The position numbers and the translations under genes were made by a program. Below are positions 1 through 8,139 of a stretch of DNA of 64,000 nt, piece after piece (the first letter of the stretch is position 1; every line of letters begins with the position of its first letter). Source of the DNA: Haloechinothrix aidingensis (GTDB taxonomy: Bacteria; Actinomycetota; Actinomycetes; Mycobacteriales; Pseudonocardiaceae); contig NZ_JACCKD010000007.1 of assembly GCF_013450155.1 (NCBI RefSeq), positions 124,001 through 188,000 of the forward strand, written 5' to 3'. The notes beneath the pieces were generated by a model. It was given only the letters and a program-made list of their open reading frames with translations. It was not told the origin of the DNA and did no database searches.

Positions 1-137
1 GACTTACCCGAGCCGCTCCGCCCCACCAGCGCGGTGCAACGGCCAAGGGGCACGCGGAGTGCGACCCGGTCGAGCACGGTCGTATCTCCCCTCCGGAGCA
101 CGACGTCGTCGACCACGAATGCGTGTTCCTCGGCCAC
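1..137 (-). CDS. ABC transporter ATP-binding protein, N-terminal fragment
   Basis: Only the first 45 codons are inside the window; the gene runs off the left edge. Reading leftwards from a GTG at 137 the protein has the usual ABC ATPase opening: a first beta strand (FVVDDVVLRRGDTTVLDRV) and then the Walker A loop GRSGSGKS at residues 38-45, right at the edge. A GGGGAG ribosome site lies just upstream of the GTG. It is transcribed away from the cobalamin riboswitch, so it is not obviously part of the B12 importer. The substrate cannot be told from this piece. Confidence 0.85.
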   Translation of the reverse strand, partial: MAEEHAFVVDDVVLRRGDTTVLDRVALRVPLGRCTALVGRSGSGK

Positions 138-296
138 ACCACTCCCCACCCTGGGTTCGGCTCGTGAGCCGGGCGCCCCCGTGACACCCGGTGCCGCCCG
201 GACTCGCGCAGCGTAGTACCCCGCCGCGACACCGGCATGGACAGCACCGTACTGCTGTCCGCAGCGCGTGGCATCGGGCACAGCGGGTACTCGCGA

Positions 297-505
297 GACC
301 CGGCTGGCCACTAGGATCCCTCCACGAGCCAGTCGCCCCCGCTACCGGGGCAGGGAATCCGGTCGAAGTCCGGAGCTGACGCGCAGCGGTAGGGGTAACG
401 GGCGAGGAGGTCGGCACGTCCGACCCGCACCACTGGGCACAACGTGCCCGGGAAGGTTCCTCGCCCGGATGAGCCCGAGCCCGAAGACCTGCTGGCTCCC
501 GGGGC
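297..505 (+). promoter_or_regulatory. Cobalamin (adenosylcobalamin-type) riboswitch
   Basis: The leader of the importer operon carries the hallmarks of the B12 riboswitch in the right order: a GCCACT-like element near 327, GGGAATCCGGTCGAAGTCCG at 353-372 followed by GCTGACGCGCAGCGGTA (the B12 box region, about 374-391), and near the 3' side AGCCCGAAGACCTGC around 477-492. The element ends about 65 bases before the lipoprotein start, leaving room for a ribosome-site-sequestering or terminator stem. By family knowledge such elements reduce expression when cobalamin is plentiful, which fits B12 uptake by the genes downstream. The 5' boundary is approximate. Bases 138-296 upstream hold no gene I can support and presumably contain the divergent promoters. 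Confidence 0.88.
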
Positions 506-571
506 GGACCATGCCCGCGCCCCGGACCGCCACCGACCGGGCCCCGCGTACGGGCCCTGAGCGAGGACACC

Positions 572-1630
572 ATGTCACCCATTCCTGCCCGCGCAGGCAC
601 GCGCGTGCCTGGCACCCACCGTACGGCGGCTCCGATCGCCGCCCTGCTCACCGCGGCCCTGACGCTTGCGGGCTGCTCCGGCCAGACCGCGTCGGACGGC
701 ACAGCCGACCCGGGTAACGGCGCCGACCCGGTCACGCTGAGCAACTGTGACCGGCAGGTCACCGTGGACGAGCCTCCCGAGCGCGCCGTCAGCCTCAACC
801 AGGGAACCACCGAGCTCATGCTCGCCCTCGGTCTGGAGGACCGCATGGTCGGCACGGCCACGTGGACCGACCCGATACGCGAGGACCTGGCCGAGGCCAA
901 CGAGCAGGTCCCCCGGCTGGCCGACGACACCCCGTCGTTCGAGAGCGTCCTCGACACCGAACCCGACTTCGTGATCGGCGCCTACCAAGCGATGTTCACC
1001 GACGGGCGCGTCGCCCCGCGCGAGCGGTTCGAAGAGCTCGGCGTCCCCACGTACCTGTCCCCGTCGAGCTGCGAACCGGAGGCCGCCGAGCTGGACGAGC
1101 CCGTCGAGCTCGAGGACCTTTACGGCGAAATCGCCGACGTCGCCGAGATATTCGGCGTTCCCGAGCGCGGCGAGGACCTCATCGACGAGCTACGCCAGCG
1201 GGTCGACGATGCCGTCGACCGTGTCCGGCGCGCCGACGTGCCCGAGTCGACGTCGGTGATGTTCTGGTTCGCCCAGACCGACGCCCCGTACATGGCCGGT
1301 GCCACCGGCTCGCCTGCCGCGATGACCAGAGAACTCGGTGTCAGCAACTCCTACGGCGACGTCGACTCGATGTGGCCGCAGGTGAACTGGGAGGACGTTC
1401 TCGACCGCGACCCGGACCTGCTCGTACTCGGTGACCTGACCCGCGACGGGGAGGGCCAGACTCTCCAGTCGAAAACCGACTTCCTGGAGAACGACCCCGC
1501 CGTCTCCGAGCTGTCCGTCGTGGACGATCAGCGGTGGATGCCGATGACGGGCTCCGAGCTGAACATCACGATCCGCACCGTCGACGGGATCGAGTCACTG
1601 GCGGACACCCTCGTCGAGCTGCACGGCTGA
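572..1630 (+). CDS. Cobalamin/corrinoid-type ABC transporter substrate-binding lipoprotein
   Basis: A 352-residue periplasmic-binding-protein homologue of the BtuF/FhuD (class III) fold. The N-terminus has a basic stretch, a hydrophobic segment and a lipobox LAGC with Cys35 as the predicted lipidated residue, so it should sit on the outer face of the membrane. The mature part opens with the family pattern around PPERAVSLNQGTTELMLAL, with a second lobe after a long alpha linker near residue 210. It starts at an ATG with GAGGAC eight bases upstream and lies directly behind the cobalamin riboswitch. Permease and ATPase genes follow at once, giving a complete importer. B12 as substrate is inferred from the riboswitch; the fold alone would also fit an iron-siderophore. 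Confidence 0.85.
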   Translation: MSPIPARAGTRVPGTHRTAAPIAALLTAALTLAGCSGQTASDGTADPGNGADPVTLSNCDRQVTVDEPPERAVSLNQGTTELMLALGLEDRMVGTATWTDPIREDLAEANEQVPRLADDTPSFESVLDTEPDFVIGAYQAMFTDGRVAPRERFEELGVPTYLSPSSCEPEAAELDEPVELEDLYGEIADVAEIFGVPERGEDLIDELRQRVDDAVDRVRRADVPESTSVMFWFAQTDAPYMAGATGSPAAMTRELGVSNSYGDVDSMWPQVNWEDVLDRDPDLLVLGDLTRDGEGQTLQSKTDFLENDPAVSELSVVDDQRWMPMTGSELNITIRTVDGIESLADTLVELHG

Positions 1631-1646
1631 GCCGGGGTAGCCGGCC

Positions 1647-2681
1647 ATGGGAAACGGCACAGCCGTACACACCCGCCGGGCGGCCGGGATCGTGGCCATC
1701 GGGATTCCCGCTCTCGTGCTGTCGATGATGGTGGTGGCCACGATCGGCCCGGCAGGGCTCACCGTCGCCGACGTCGCCGCGATCCTTGGCGAGCAGTTCG
1801 GGGTCGGAAGCGCCGACGTCTCGCGGATCGGCACGGGAATCGTCATGGACCTGCGGTTACCCCGCATCCTGCTGGCTGCCATCTGCGGGGCGGGGCTCGG
1901 CGTCTGCGGAGCGGTACTGCAGTCGTTGCTGCGCAACCCGCTGGCCGACCCGTTCCTGCTCGGTATCTCCGGAGGGGCGTCCACAGGCGCCGTGCTGGTG
2001 ATCGTGCTCGGGCTGGGCGCGGGAACGCTCGGCCTGGCCGCGGGCGCGTTCCTCGGCGCGATCATCGCGTTCGCGCTCGTGATGGTGCTGGCCACGGTGT
2101 CCGGCGGCGGCACGAGCCGGGTGATCCTGGCGGGTGTAGCGGGTACCCAGCTGTTCTCGGCCCTCACCTCGTTCATCGTGATCACCTCGGCCGACGCGGA
2201 ACAGACACGGGGCGTGCTGTACTGGCTGCTCGGCTCGCTCTCCGGCGCACGCTGGGACGATGTGGCGATCAGCGGCCTCGTGTCCCTGGTGGGGCTGGTC
2301 ATCTGCCTCTCGCGAGCCGGCTCGCTCGACGCGTTCGCGTTCGGGCAGGACTCCGCTGCCTCGCTGGGCGTGAACGTGCGCGCCCTGCGCTGGCTGCTGC
2401 TCACCGTCACAGCGCTGCTCACCGCCACGCTGGTGGCAGTATCCGGTGTGATCGGGTTCGTCGGGCTCGTCCTGCCACACGCCGCCCGCATGCTCGTGGG
2501 TCCGGGTCACCGGGCTCTCCTGCCGGTGACCGCCGTGCTCGGCGCCGTGCTCCTGGTATGGGTGGACACGCTCGCGCGGACGGTGGCAGAACCGGAGGAG
2601 ATCCCGGTCGGGGTGGGCACCGCACTGGTCGGTGTCCCCGTGTTCATCGCGATCCTCGCGCGACGGAAGGTGGCCTCATGA
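1647..2681 (+). CDS. FecCD/BtuC-family ABC transporter permease
   Basis: This 344-residue, very hydrophobic protein has the length and spacing of FecCD/BtuC permeases (about nine to ten membrane segments). Family-typical stretches are visible: LRLPRILLAAICGAGLGVCG near residue 70, LLRNPLADPFLLGISGGA near residue 95, and GFVGLVLPHAARMLVGPGHR near residue 275, the last containing the loop that contacts the ATPase. It starts 16 bases after the lipoprotein stop and its TGA overlaps the ATPase ATG (ATGA), so the three genes form one operon and are probably translationally coupled. Its role is to form the membrane channel for the substrate brought by the lipoprotein. Confidence 0.9.
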   Translation: MGNGTAVHTRRAAGIVAIGIPALVLSMMVVATIGPAGLTVADVAAILGEQFGVGSADVSRIGTGIVMDLRLPRILLAAICGAGLGVCGAVLQSLLRNPLADPFLLGISGGASTGAVLVIVLGLGAGTLGLAAGAFLGAIIAFALVMVLATVSGGGTSRVILAGVAGTQLFSALTSFIVITSADAEQTRGVLYWLLGSLSGARWDDVAISGLVSLVGLVICLSRAGSLDAFAFGQDSAASLGVNVRALRWLLLTVTALLTATLVAVSGVIGFVGLVLPHAARMLVGPGHRALLPVTAVLGAVLLVWVDTLARTVAEPEEIPVGVGTALVGVPVFIAILARRKVAS

Positions 2682-3496
2682 GCATCCAGGTGCACGGCGC
2701 GTCCTGGTGGGCGGGCGGCTCGCGGATCGTGAACCGGGTGAGCCTGGAGGTGCCCGTCAGCGGCATGCTCGGGCTCATCGGGCCGAACGGCTCCGGCAAG
2801 TCCTCGCTGCTGCGCCTGATCGCGGGACTGCGCGCGCCCTCCGAGGGAGCGGTGCTGCTCGACGGGCGGAACATCAACGGGCTCAGCAGGCGTGACCTCG
2901 CCAGGCGGGTGGCGTTCGTCGAGCAGGAGGTCTCCACCGAGGTGGACCTGACCGTCACGGACGTCGTAGCACTCGGACGCACCCCGCACCGCAGCGCCTG
3001 GGGCGGCTCCCGGGACGGTGACGGGCCGGCGATCGACCACGCGCTCCGGTGCGCAGGGCTGGTCGAGCTGCGACACCGCCGTTGGCACAGCCTGTCCGGC
3101 GGTGAACGGCAGCGCACCCAGATCGCGCGGGCGCTCGCCCAGGAACCGTCCGAGCTGCTGCTCGACGAGCCGACCAACCATCTGGACGTCGCTCACCAGC
3201 TCGAGCTGCTCGACCTGGTGAGCCACCTACCCCTGACCAGTGTCGTGGCACTGCACGATCTCAATCTGGCCGCGATGTTCTGTGACGCCGTGCTCGTGCT
3301 GTCCGGCGGGGAAGTCGTCGCGAACGGCTCGCCGGGGGACGTACTCACCGAGGACCTCGTCCGGCGCGTATACGACGTCGACTGCGCGGTCACACACGAG
3401 CCGGAGAGCGCCCGGCCGCATATCACGTTCCTCCCGCCGCGACGGCGTGCGACCGGGGCGCCGCGCGTGACCGCCGGGTATGCCGATCGGGCATAA
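2678..3496 (+). CDS. Cobalamin/iron-chelate-type ABC transporter ATP-binding protein
   Basis: This 272-residue ATPase has all ABC motifs: Walker A GPNGSGKSS at residues 35-43, signature LSGGERQR near 138, Walker B LLLDEPT near 160, and the switch His in LHDLN. It resembles BtuD/FhuC/FepC ATPases, including the stretch GLSRRDLARRVAFVEQE before the Q-loop. The ATG at 2678 was chosen because it overlaps the permease stop by four bases; longer upstream reading in this frame lies inside the permease gene. It completes the riboswitch-controlled importer and acts on the cytoplasmic face of the membrane. Confidence 0.9.
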   Translation: MSIQVHGASWWAGGSRIVNRVSLEVPVSGMLGLIGPNGSGKSSLLRLIAGLRAPSEGAVLLDGRNINGLSRRDLARRVAFVEQEVSTEVDLTVTDVVALGRTPHRSAWGGSRDGDGPAIDHALRCAGLVELRHRRWHSLSGGERQRTQIARALAQEPSELLLDEPTNHLDVAHQLELLDLVSHLPLTSVVALHDLNLAAMFCDAVLVLSGGEVVANGSPGDVLTEDLVRRVYDVDCAVTHEPESARPHITFLPPRRRATGAPRVTAGYADRA

Positions 3497-3507
3497 CGCC
3501 ATACCGA

Positions 3508-3524
3508 GCCGGTCTTGGACCGGC
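3508..3524 (+). terminator. Hairpin terminator candidate after the importer operon
   Basis: A perfect inverted repeat, GCCGGTC-TTG-GACCGGC, sits 12 bases after the ATPase stop and before the next gene. It has no clear T-tract, as is common for actinobacterial hairpins, so termination strength is uncertain. Confidence 0.45.
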
Positions 3525-3593
3525 AGGGGCACAGCGGGATCCGATGAACGCTACGACGTCTCCATCCCGCACCAACACTGGGAGGCCCCTGCG

Positions 3594-4550
3594 ATGAGAA
3601 CCCGACGAATCCGCTCGACATTCGTGATGCTCGTGCTGCTGACGCTCGCACTGACGCCGGCGGTACCCGCCATGTCCGCCCCTGCCGACACCGCGACGCA
3701 ACGCATACCGGGCGCGGAGTACACCAGCGACGAACCACTCGACATCCTGCTCACCAACGACGACGGCTACCAGAACCCGGCACTGAACGCGCTCCGGCAG
3801 GCTCTGGCCGGCGCGGGTCACAACGTCACGGTCGTCGCGCCCTGCGAAGAGCAGTCGGGCACCGGCACCGCGCAGTCCACCAACTACGTCCGTGGCGAAC
3901 CGACACAGGACAACACGATCACCGCACGCGAGGTCGAGCCCGATGTCTGGGCAGTCTGCGGTTTCCCGGGAGATGCCGTGCTGTTCGGCGTGCAGCACGC
4001 GTTCGACTCCGGCCGGCCGGACCTGGTCGTCTCCGGAGTCAACCCCGGGCACAACTCGGGGGCCGTCACCAACCACTCCGGCACGGTGGGGGCGACGGTG
4101 ATGGCGAGCGAGCTCGCGATTCCCGCGATCGCGACCAGTGTCGAGATCGACCCGACCACCCGCCCGCCAAGCGTCGGCTCGATCAGCGAGGCGTCCGCCT
4201 ACACCGCCCGGCTCATCGAGCGGCTCCAGGCCACGTCCGACGACGGTGCGCTCCTGCCGGAACACGTCACGCTGAACGTCAACTACCCGGCTGCCGACGA
4301 GCCCCAAGGAACCCGGGTCACACGAACGGGCCGTACCGCCTTCGTCCGGCCCCGGTTCGAGGCCACGGACCTGTGCGCGGACTGCTACCTGGTGCTGCCG
4401 CACCTGAACACCGACCGTGACCCGGTACGCCGGTCGGACAACAACGCCCTCGCCGACGACTACATCTCCGTGACGCCGCTGGACGGCGACTGGACGGCGT
4501 CCGACCGGGACCGTTACCGGTTGCGCCTGCGGCTGGCACGCCTGGAGTGA
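3594..4550 (+). CDS. Secreted SurE-family 5'/3'-nucleotidase
   Basis: A 318-residue member of the SurE survival-protein family, metal-dependent phosphatases acting on nucleoside monophosphates. The family signature ILLTNDDGY lies at residues 51-59 with the metal-binding Asp pair at 56-57, and VSGVNPGHNSG near 145 is the second metal/active-site loop. The protein begins with a signal peptide (MRTRRIR, a hydrophobic stretch, and a likely cut after about Ala26-Ala29). The enzyme is therefore probably exported, unlike cytoplasmic SurE of model bacteria. The ATG at 3594 was preferred over earlier starts because GGGAGG lies 9-14 bases before it and it gives an intact signal peptide. It may scavenge phosphate or nucleosides outside the cell. 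It follows the B12 importer in the same direction but behind a hairpin. Confidence 0.85.
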   Translation: MRTRRIRSTFVMLVLLTLALTPAVPAMSAPADTATQRIPGAEYTSDEPLDILLTNDDGYQNPALNALRQALAGAGHNVTVVAPCEEQSGTGTAQSTNYVRGEPTQDNTITAREVEPDVWAVCGFPGDAVLFGVQHAFDSGRPDLVVSGVNPGHNSGAVTNHSGTVGATVMASELAIPAIATSVEIDPTTRPPSVGSISEASAYTARLIERLQATSDDGALLPEHVTLNVNYPAADEPQGTRVTRTGRTAFVRPRFEATDLCADCYLVLPHLNTDRDPVRRSDNNALADDYISVTPLDGDWTASDRDRYRLRLRLARLE

Positions 4551-4638
4551 GCGCCCGAACCTGCCGCATAACTGAAACATGTTATCTATTTATGATTCAT
4601 GATGGACCGATCAGAGTACGCAGCTCGGCTGCTTAAAC

Positions 4639-4676
4639 GTGAACCAGCTGACGATTCCATGTAGAACATAGTTCAC
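4639..4676 (+). promoter_or_regulatory. Inverted repeats in the AT-rich LysR leader
   Basis: The 164-base gap before the LysR gene is much richer in A/T than its surroundings. It contains GTGAAC (4639-4644) matched by GTTCAC (4671-4676) and, inside it, the small palindrome GAAC-ATA-GTTC (4664-4674), about 40 bases from the start codon. LysR regulators commonly bind such dyads in their own promoter, so this is a candidate autoregulatory site. The assignment is inference from position only. Confidence 0.35.
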
Positions 4677-4714
4677 TTCTTCTGAGCAGGCCGCGTATCC
4701 GCTATCGTCCGGCT

Positions 4715-5638
4715 ATGACGCTGCAGCAGCTGCGGTACCTGGTGGCGATCGCCGACCACGGCACCATGACCGCCGCCGCGGCTGCTGTCTACGTCGCACA
4801 GCCCGCGCTGTCGCGGGCTGTGCACGCCCTCCAGCGGGAGTTGCGCGTCACGCTGTTCACCCGCACGGGACGCACGATCACGTTGACCGACGAAGGGCAC
4901 CGGGTGGTGCGGCTCGCCCGTTCCGCGCTCGCGACCGTGGACTCGATCCCCCGCACGACGGCACAGCCCGCGACCCCGACCGGCCCGCCGCTGCGCGTCG
5001 TCGCCACGCCGATGCTGGCCATGGCAGTCATCGGCGGCGTCATCCCCCGATTCCGCCGCACCCATCCGGCAACGCCCGTCGAGGTGACCTATCGCGGCAA
5101 CCGGGACGAGCTCAGCGAGACGCTGCGCACCGGGCACGCCGATATCGGCATCGTCGACCTGCCGGTCGACCCCCGGCTCACCGCACACCGCGTCCGCTCC
5201 CTCGAGGTCGTGCTCACGTCGCCGCGGGGCACCGCGCTCCCGGATCCGGTGTCGCTATCCCTTCTCGACGGCCTGCCCATGGTCCTACCGTCCAGGGGGA
5301 GCACCCGCCGCAGTGAGCTGGACGGGCTGTTCGCGCTGGCCGGGGTACACCCCTTCCCGGTCGTGGAGACCGACGAGCGAGTGACGTGGGTCTCCAGCGT
5401 GCTCGACGGGATCGCGTCGCTGTTGTGCTTCCGGGAGAGCACGTTCCGCACGTTCGGCGCGCGCGCCGAGGTCCGGTCGTTCGCCCCGCGGCTGGCACGA
5501 CCGTTCGGGGTCGTCCACACGCCAGGGCCCCTCGGGCCCGCCGCCCGCACGTTCCTCGGGGTCGCGGCACGAAAGCCCGCCTCCGGCGGCGAAGGAGTGG
5601 CGACCAGCGATCACGCGCACGCGTCTCCCGCCCCGTAG
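4715..5638 (+). CDS. LysR-family transcriptional regulator
   Basis: A 307-residue regulator with an N-terminal winged helix-turn-helix (residues 1-60, MTLQQLRYLVAIADHGTMTA followed by AQPALSRAVHALQREL) and a C-terminal effector-binding domain of the periplasmic-binding-protein fold. The length is typical for the family. No divergent partner gene is present: the neighbour upstream is the secreted SurE homologue on the same strand and downstream is a DUF4328 gene. The target and ligand are therefore not suggested by context beyond likely self-regulation. The last 25 residues are Ala/Pro/His-rich and probably unstructured. Confidence 0.9.
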   Translation: MTLQQLRYLVAIADHGTMTAAAAAVYVAQPALSRAVHALQRELRVTLFTRTGRTITLTDEGHRVVRLARSALATVDSIPRTTAQPATPTGPPLRVVATPMLAMAVIGGVIPRFRRTHPATPVEVTYRGNRDELSETLRTGHADIGIVDLPVDPRLTAHRVRSLEVVLTSPRGTALPDPVSLSLLDGLPMVLPSRGSTRRSELDGLFALAGVHPFPVVETDERVTWVSSVLDGIASLLCFRESTFRTFGARAEVRSFAPRLARPFGVVHTPGPLGPAARTFLGVAARKPASGGEGVATSDHAHASPAP

Positions 5639-5718
5639 GAGCGGCACGACCCTGCTCGCCTGGCGCAGGCATGACCGGGGACACCATGGCCGGCACGGGC
5701 GCAGACGGGGATGCTCAT

Positions 5719-5753
5719 CACATTTCAGAAAAAGTGAGCATATTTCGGAAAAG
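5719..5753 (+). promoter_or_regulatory. Tandem TTTCNGAAA sites, 20 bp apart
   Basis: Two near-identical blocks, CACATTTCAGAAAAAG (5719-5734) and CATATTTCGGAAAAG (5739-5753), are spaced exactly 20 bp, two helical turns. Each contains a TTTC-N-GAAA palindrome (centres 5727 and 5747). They lie 54-88 bases before the DUF4328 start, just ahead of a possible -10 (CATAGT near 5759). This is the pattern of a cooperative repressor or activator site; the protein that binds is unknown. Confidence 0.5.
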
Positions 5754-5806
5754 CTTCTCATAGTGTCTCCAGCCGTTCGCAACAGTACCGAAGGGGAGGA
5801 GACGCT

Positions 5807-6538
5807 ATGACCGGAACGATGCCGCCAGAACCGGGCGACCACCCGTCACCGCCGAGTACGACGACACGTCCGACTGCACCGCGACCCGTGCGCAGGCTGT
5901 TCGTGGCCGCGGCGACCCTGGTCGGGATCGTCGCGCTGATTGACGTCATCTACAGCATCGCCAGCTGGAATTCCTACCGGGTCTGGGCCGACTACTACGA
6001 CAACGTTGCCGGAGTCGACGTCGGCGACCTGGAAGCCGCCGACAAGATCTTTGCGGTGATCACGGTGCCGTACATCATCGCCTTCATCGCCGCAGCGGTG
6101 CTGTTCATCGTGTGGTTGTGGATGGCACGCGCCAACGCCGAACAGCGCTGCCTGGCCACGCATCGGCGAGCGCGCGGCTGGGTCATCGGCTCCTGGTTCG
6201 TCCCGGTCGTGAACCTGTGGTTCCCGTACCAGGTAGTCCGGGACGTGTGGCGGGCAAGCGACCCCACTACGCCGCACGATCACCGGGGAGGACTCGCCCA
6301 ACTCGGCGGCAGCGCGATCATCGGCTGGTGGTGGTTCTCCGTCCTTGCCATGGGGTTCGCCAACCGGCTGAGCTTCAGCCTGGAACGGGTACCGGAGTAC
6401 CTGGACGACGAGCACGTCCGCAGGATCGCGCTGGCGGACACGCTCGCGGCCGCGTGCACGCTGGCCGCCGCGACACTGATCATCGTCATCATGCGCCGGG
6501 TGACCACGTGGCAGCACCCGGCCGCCCCCATCACGTAA
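5807..6538 (+). CDS. DUF4328 domain membrane protein
   Basis: A 243-residue integral membrane protein with a short Pro/Thr-rich cytoplasmic start and about five hydrophobic segments (near residues 30-53, 85-107, 124-145, 165-182 and 210-232). The central stretch WLWMARANAEQ followed by RGWVIGSWFVPVVNLWFPYQ is the hallmark of the DUF4328 family. These proteins are common in actinobacteria and lack an assigned function. It starts at an ATG preceded by GGGGAGGAG. It is a single gene between the LysR gene and a tRNA gene, and the tandem TTTCNGAAA sites upstream suggest regulated expression. Confidence 0.8.
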   Translation: MTGTMPPEPGDHPSPPSTTTRPTAPRPVRRLFVAAATLVGIVALIDVIYSIASWNSYRVWADYYDNVAGVDVGDLEAADKIFAVITVPYIIAFIAAAVLFIVWLWMARANAEQRCLATHRRARGWVIGSWFVPVVNLWFPYQVVRDVWRASDPTTPHDHRGGLAQLGGSAIIGWWWFSVLAMGFANRLSFSLERVPEYLDDEHVRRIALADTLAAACTLAAATLIIVIMRRVTTWQHPAAPIT

Positions 6539-6652
6539 GGCGCAGGGCGGAACGGTCGCCACCCGCACCAGCCGCCACGGCATGCCACTGTGCCGACCGG
6601 CGGGTACGGGCCGCTGCGCCTACGACTCAACCGCTCCGGTACGCTGTTCGGC

Positions 6653-6740
6653 GGAGGATTGGCCGAGCGGCCTAAGGCGCACGATTGGAAATCGTGTAGG
6701 GGTAACACCCTCACGGGTTCGAATCCCGTATCCTCCGCCA
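6653..6740 (+). tRNA. tRNA-Ser (anticodon GGA)
   Basis: A complete class II tRNA: acceptor stem GGAGGAT pairs with ATCCTCC, D-loop GCCGAGCGGCCTAAGGC, anticodon arm CACGATT-GGA-AATCGTG, a long variable arm (TAGGGGTAACACCCT), T-arm CGGGTTCGAATCCCG, discriminator G and an encoded CCA at 6738-6740. The anticodon GGA reads UCC/UCU serine codons. Confidence 0.97.
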
Positions 6741-6750
6741 CCTCACCAGG

Positions 6751-6790
6751 GAAGGCGCCGGGAACCCGCGCAGGGACGCCCGGCGCCTTC
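6751..6790 (+). terminator. Strong hairpin after tRNA-Ser, probably bidirectional
   Basis: A perfect 12-bp stem, GAAGGCGCCGGG (6751-6762) with CCCGGCGCCTTC (6779-6790), begins ten bases after the tRNA and ends seven bases before the stop of the oppositely oriented methyltransferase gene. It can therefore serve both. Confidence 0.8.
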
Positions 6791-6797
6791 TCGTTGC

Positions 6798-7445
6798 TCA
6801 GCCCGAAGGCCACTGATCCCGGTGGCGCTTGCGCGCCCGGAGCACGGCGTCGCGAATGATCGTCTCGTGACCGTCGTGCCCGGTGGCTGATCGGGTCCTG
6901 GTCTCGGCGACGACGATGTCCCAGCGACCAGGGTCGAGCTCGGCTACGATCTCCTCGGCTGTGAAGTGCACATCCGGCGTGGCGGCATGCGATCCGGTAG
7001 TCGGATCCGACGGGTGATGGCCGACGATGAGCAGCGTTCCGCCCGGTACGACCGATGCCGCCAGCCGGTCGAACAGCGCCCCGCGCGATGCCGTCGCGTG
7101 CACGTAGTGGGTGGAGACGAGATCGAAGCACTCCTCGGCGGGCGTCCAACTCGTCAGATCGGCCTGTACCCAGTCGATCCGGCTGGTGACCTCGAAGCCG
7201 AAGGTCTCGGCGTGCTCCCGCGCGTGGCACAGCGCGGTAGCGGCGATGTCCACGGCGGTCACCTGCCAGCCGCGCGACGCGAGCCACACGGCGTCGGCTC
7301 CCTCGCCGCAGCCGGCGTCGAGTGCCGATCCGGGAACCAGCTCGGCGGCTTCCGCCACAAGCTGCGGATTGGGCTGCGTACCGCAGGCGACGGTACGGCC
7401 GCGGTAACGTTCTTCCCAGAACGCCTGGTCGAACTGTTCGGACAC
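6798..7445 (-). CDS. Class I SAM-dependent methyltransferase
   Basis: A 215-residue Rossmann-fold methyltransferase. Motif I LDAGCGEG lies at residues 42-49, followed by the acidic strand end VTAVDIA that binds the ribose of SAM, QADLTSW, and the post-motif DLVSTHYVHA. The N-terminal FWEERYRGR and GTQPNPQLV are typical of a widespread small family often compared with TehB/thiopurine-type methyltransferases; the natural substrate is unknown. The GTG at 7445 was chosen because GAAGGGAG lies just upstream and the protein then begins exactly at the conserved SEQFDQAFWEERY. Longer starts add a low-complexity Arg/Gly leader. It is a single gene, and about 230 bases of promoter region without a gene lie between it and the MerR gene. 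Confidence 0.88.
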   Translation of the reverse strand: MSEQFDQAFWEERYRGRTVACGTQPNPQLVAEAAELVPGSALDAGCGEGADAVWLASRGWQVTAVDIAATALCHAREHAETFGFEVTSRIDWVQADLTSWTPAEECFDLVSTHYVHATASRGALFDRLAASVVPGGTLLIVGHHPSDPTTGSHAATPDVHFTAEEIVAELDPGRWDIVVAETRTRSATGHDGHETIIRDAVLRARKRHRDQWPSG

Positions 7446-7679
7446 AACGACTCCCTTCTGCCGGTCCGGGCGCCGCGATGACCATCCCCGCTCCCGATCC
7501 GGCATCGGCGCCTCGCTCAACCCCACAGCGCCACCACCGCGCACCACCACGTCACAGCAGTCCCGTCGCTGACCGGTCCTCGCGACAACCTACACGCGAA
7601 GTATGCGGGAGCTCGCGCAAATTGAGCAAACGTCATTGCGGGTTTGGCAAATCCGAGCCGCGCACACGTGCCGGCGGCG

Positions 7680-8060
7680 TCACGCCGGATGGGAAGTGGA
7701 ATCGTGATGCGCGGAGCACCCTTCGAGGTCCGCGCAGCCGCATTCCAGGGCCGCGTCGATCAGTTCTTGTGCCTGCCGCAACGCGCGGATCCCTGCTTCG
7801 AGGTCGGCGCGCTTGCGGTGCGCGAGTGCATGCCAGCCGTCGCCGCTGGAGAGCAGCTCGGAGATCTCCTCGAGCGTGCAACCGGCCTGCCGGAAGTAGC
7901 CGATGACCCGCAGCCGGACGAGCACCTCGGGCCGGTAGAACCGGCCCCTGCCGTCGCGTCCCTCCGCGGTGATGAGCCCGAGCCGCTCGTAGTAGCGCAG
8001 CGCGGAACCCGCGACACCGGTACGGCGGGCGACCTCACCGATCGACAGCGTCCCGGCCAT
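7680..8060 (-). CDS. MerR-family regulator with a SoxR-like C-terminal cysteine cluster
   Basis: A 126-residue MerR protein. The winged helix-turn-helix is at residues 5-30 (LSIGEVARRTGVAGSALRYYERLGL), then the dimerisation helix, and a C-terminal Cys107-Gly-Cys109-x5-Cys115. That spacing equals the last three ligands of SoxR's Cx2CxCx5C iron-sulfur motif, but the first SoxR cysteine position (104) is Ala here. The sensor may bind a metal or an altered cluster rather than a standard 2Fe-2S. It starts at an ATG preceded by AAGGAG and is divergent from the two-cysteine small protein across an 80-base gap holding a MerR-type operator. It probably activates that neighbour and controls itself. Confidence 0.85.
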   Translation of the reverse strand: MAGTLSIGEVARRTGVAGSALRYYERLGLITAEGRDGRGRFYRPEVLVRLRVIGYFRQAGCTLEEISELLSSGDGWHALAHRKRADLEAGIRALRQAQELIDAALECGCADLEGCSAHHDSTSHPA

Positions 8061-8068
8061 AGCACTCC

Positions 8069-8099
8069 TTGACTTGAAGTCCACTTCAAACAATACCGT
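8069..8099 (+). promoter_or_regulatory. MerR-type promoter with operator in a 19-bp spacer
   Basis: A -35 TTGACT (8069-8074) and a -10-like TACCGT (8094-8099) are 19 bp apart, the over-long spacing that MerR regulators correct by twisting DNA. The perfect dyad TTGAAGT-CC-ACTTCAA (8074-8089) lies between them. It drives the gene starting at 8140 and lies 14 bases from the MerR start on the other strand. Confidence 0.75.
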
Positions 8100-8139
8100 C
8101 GCCGCACAAGCAACGCCACGACAGCACAGGGAGCACCGG

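Noticed and set aside
4-957. Minus-strand frame of 317 codons across the riboswitch and lipoprotein gene
   Set aside because: It overlaps the cobalamin riboswitch and the lipoprotein gene antisense and has no recognisable features.
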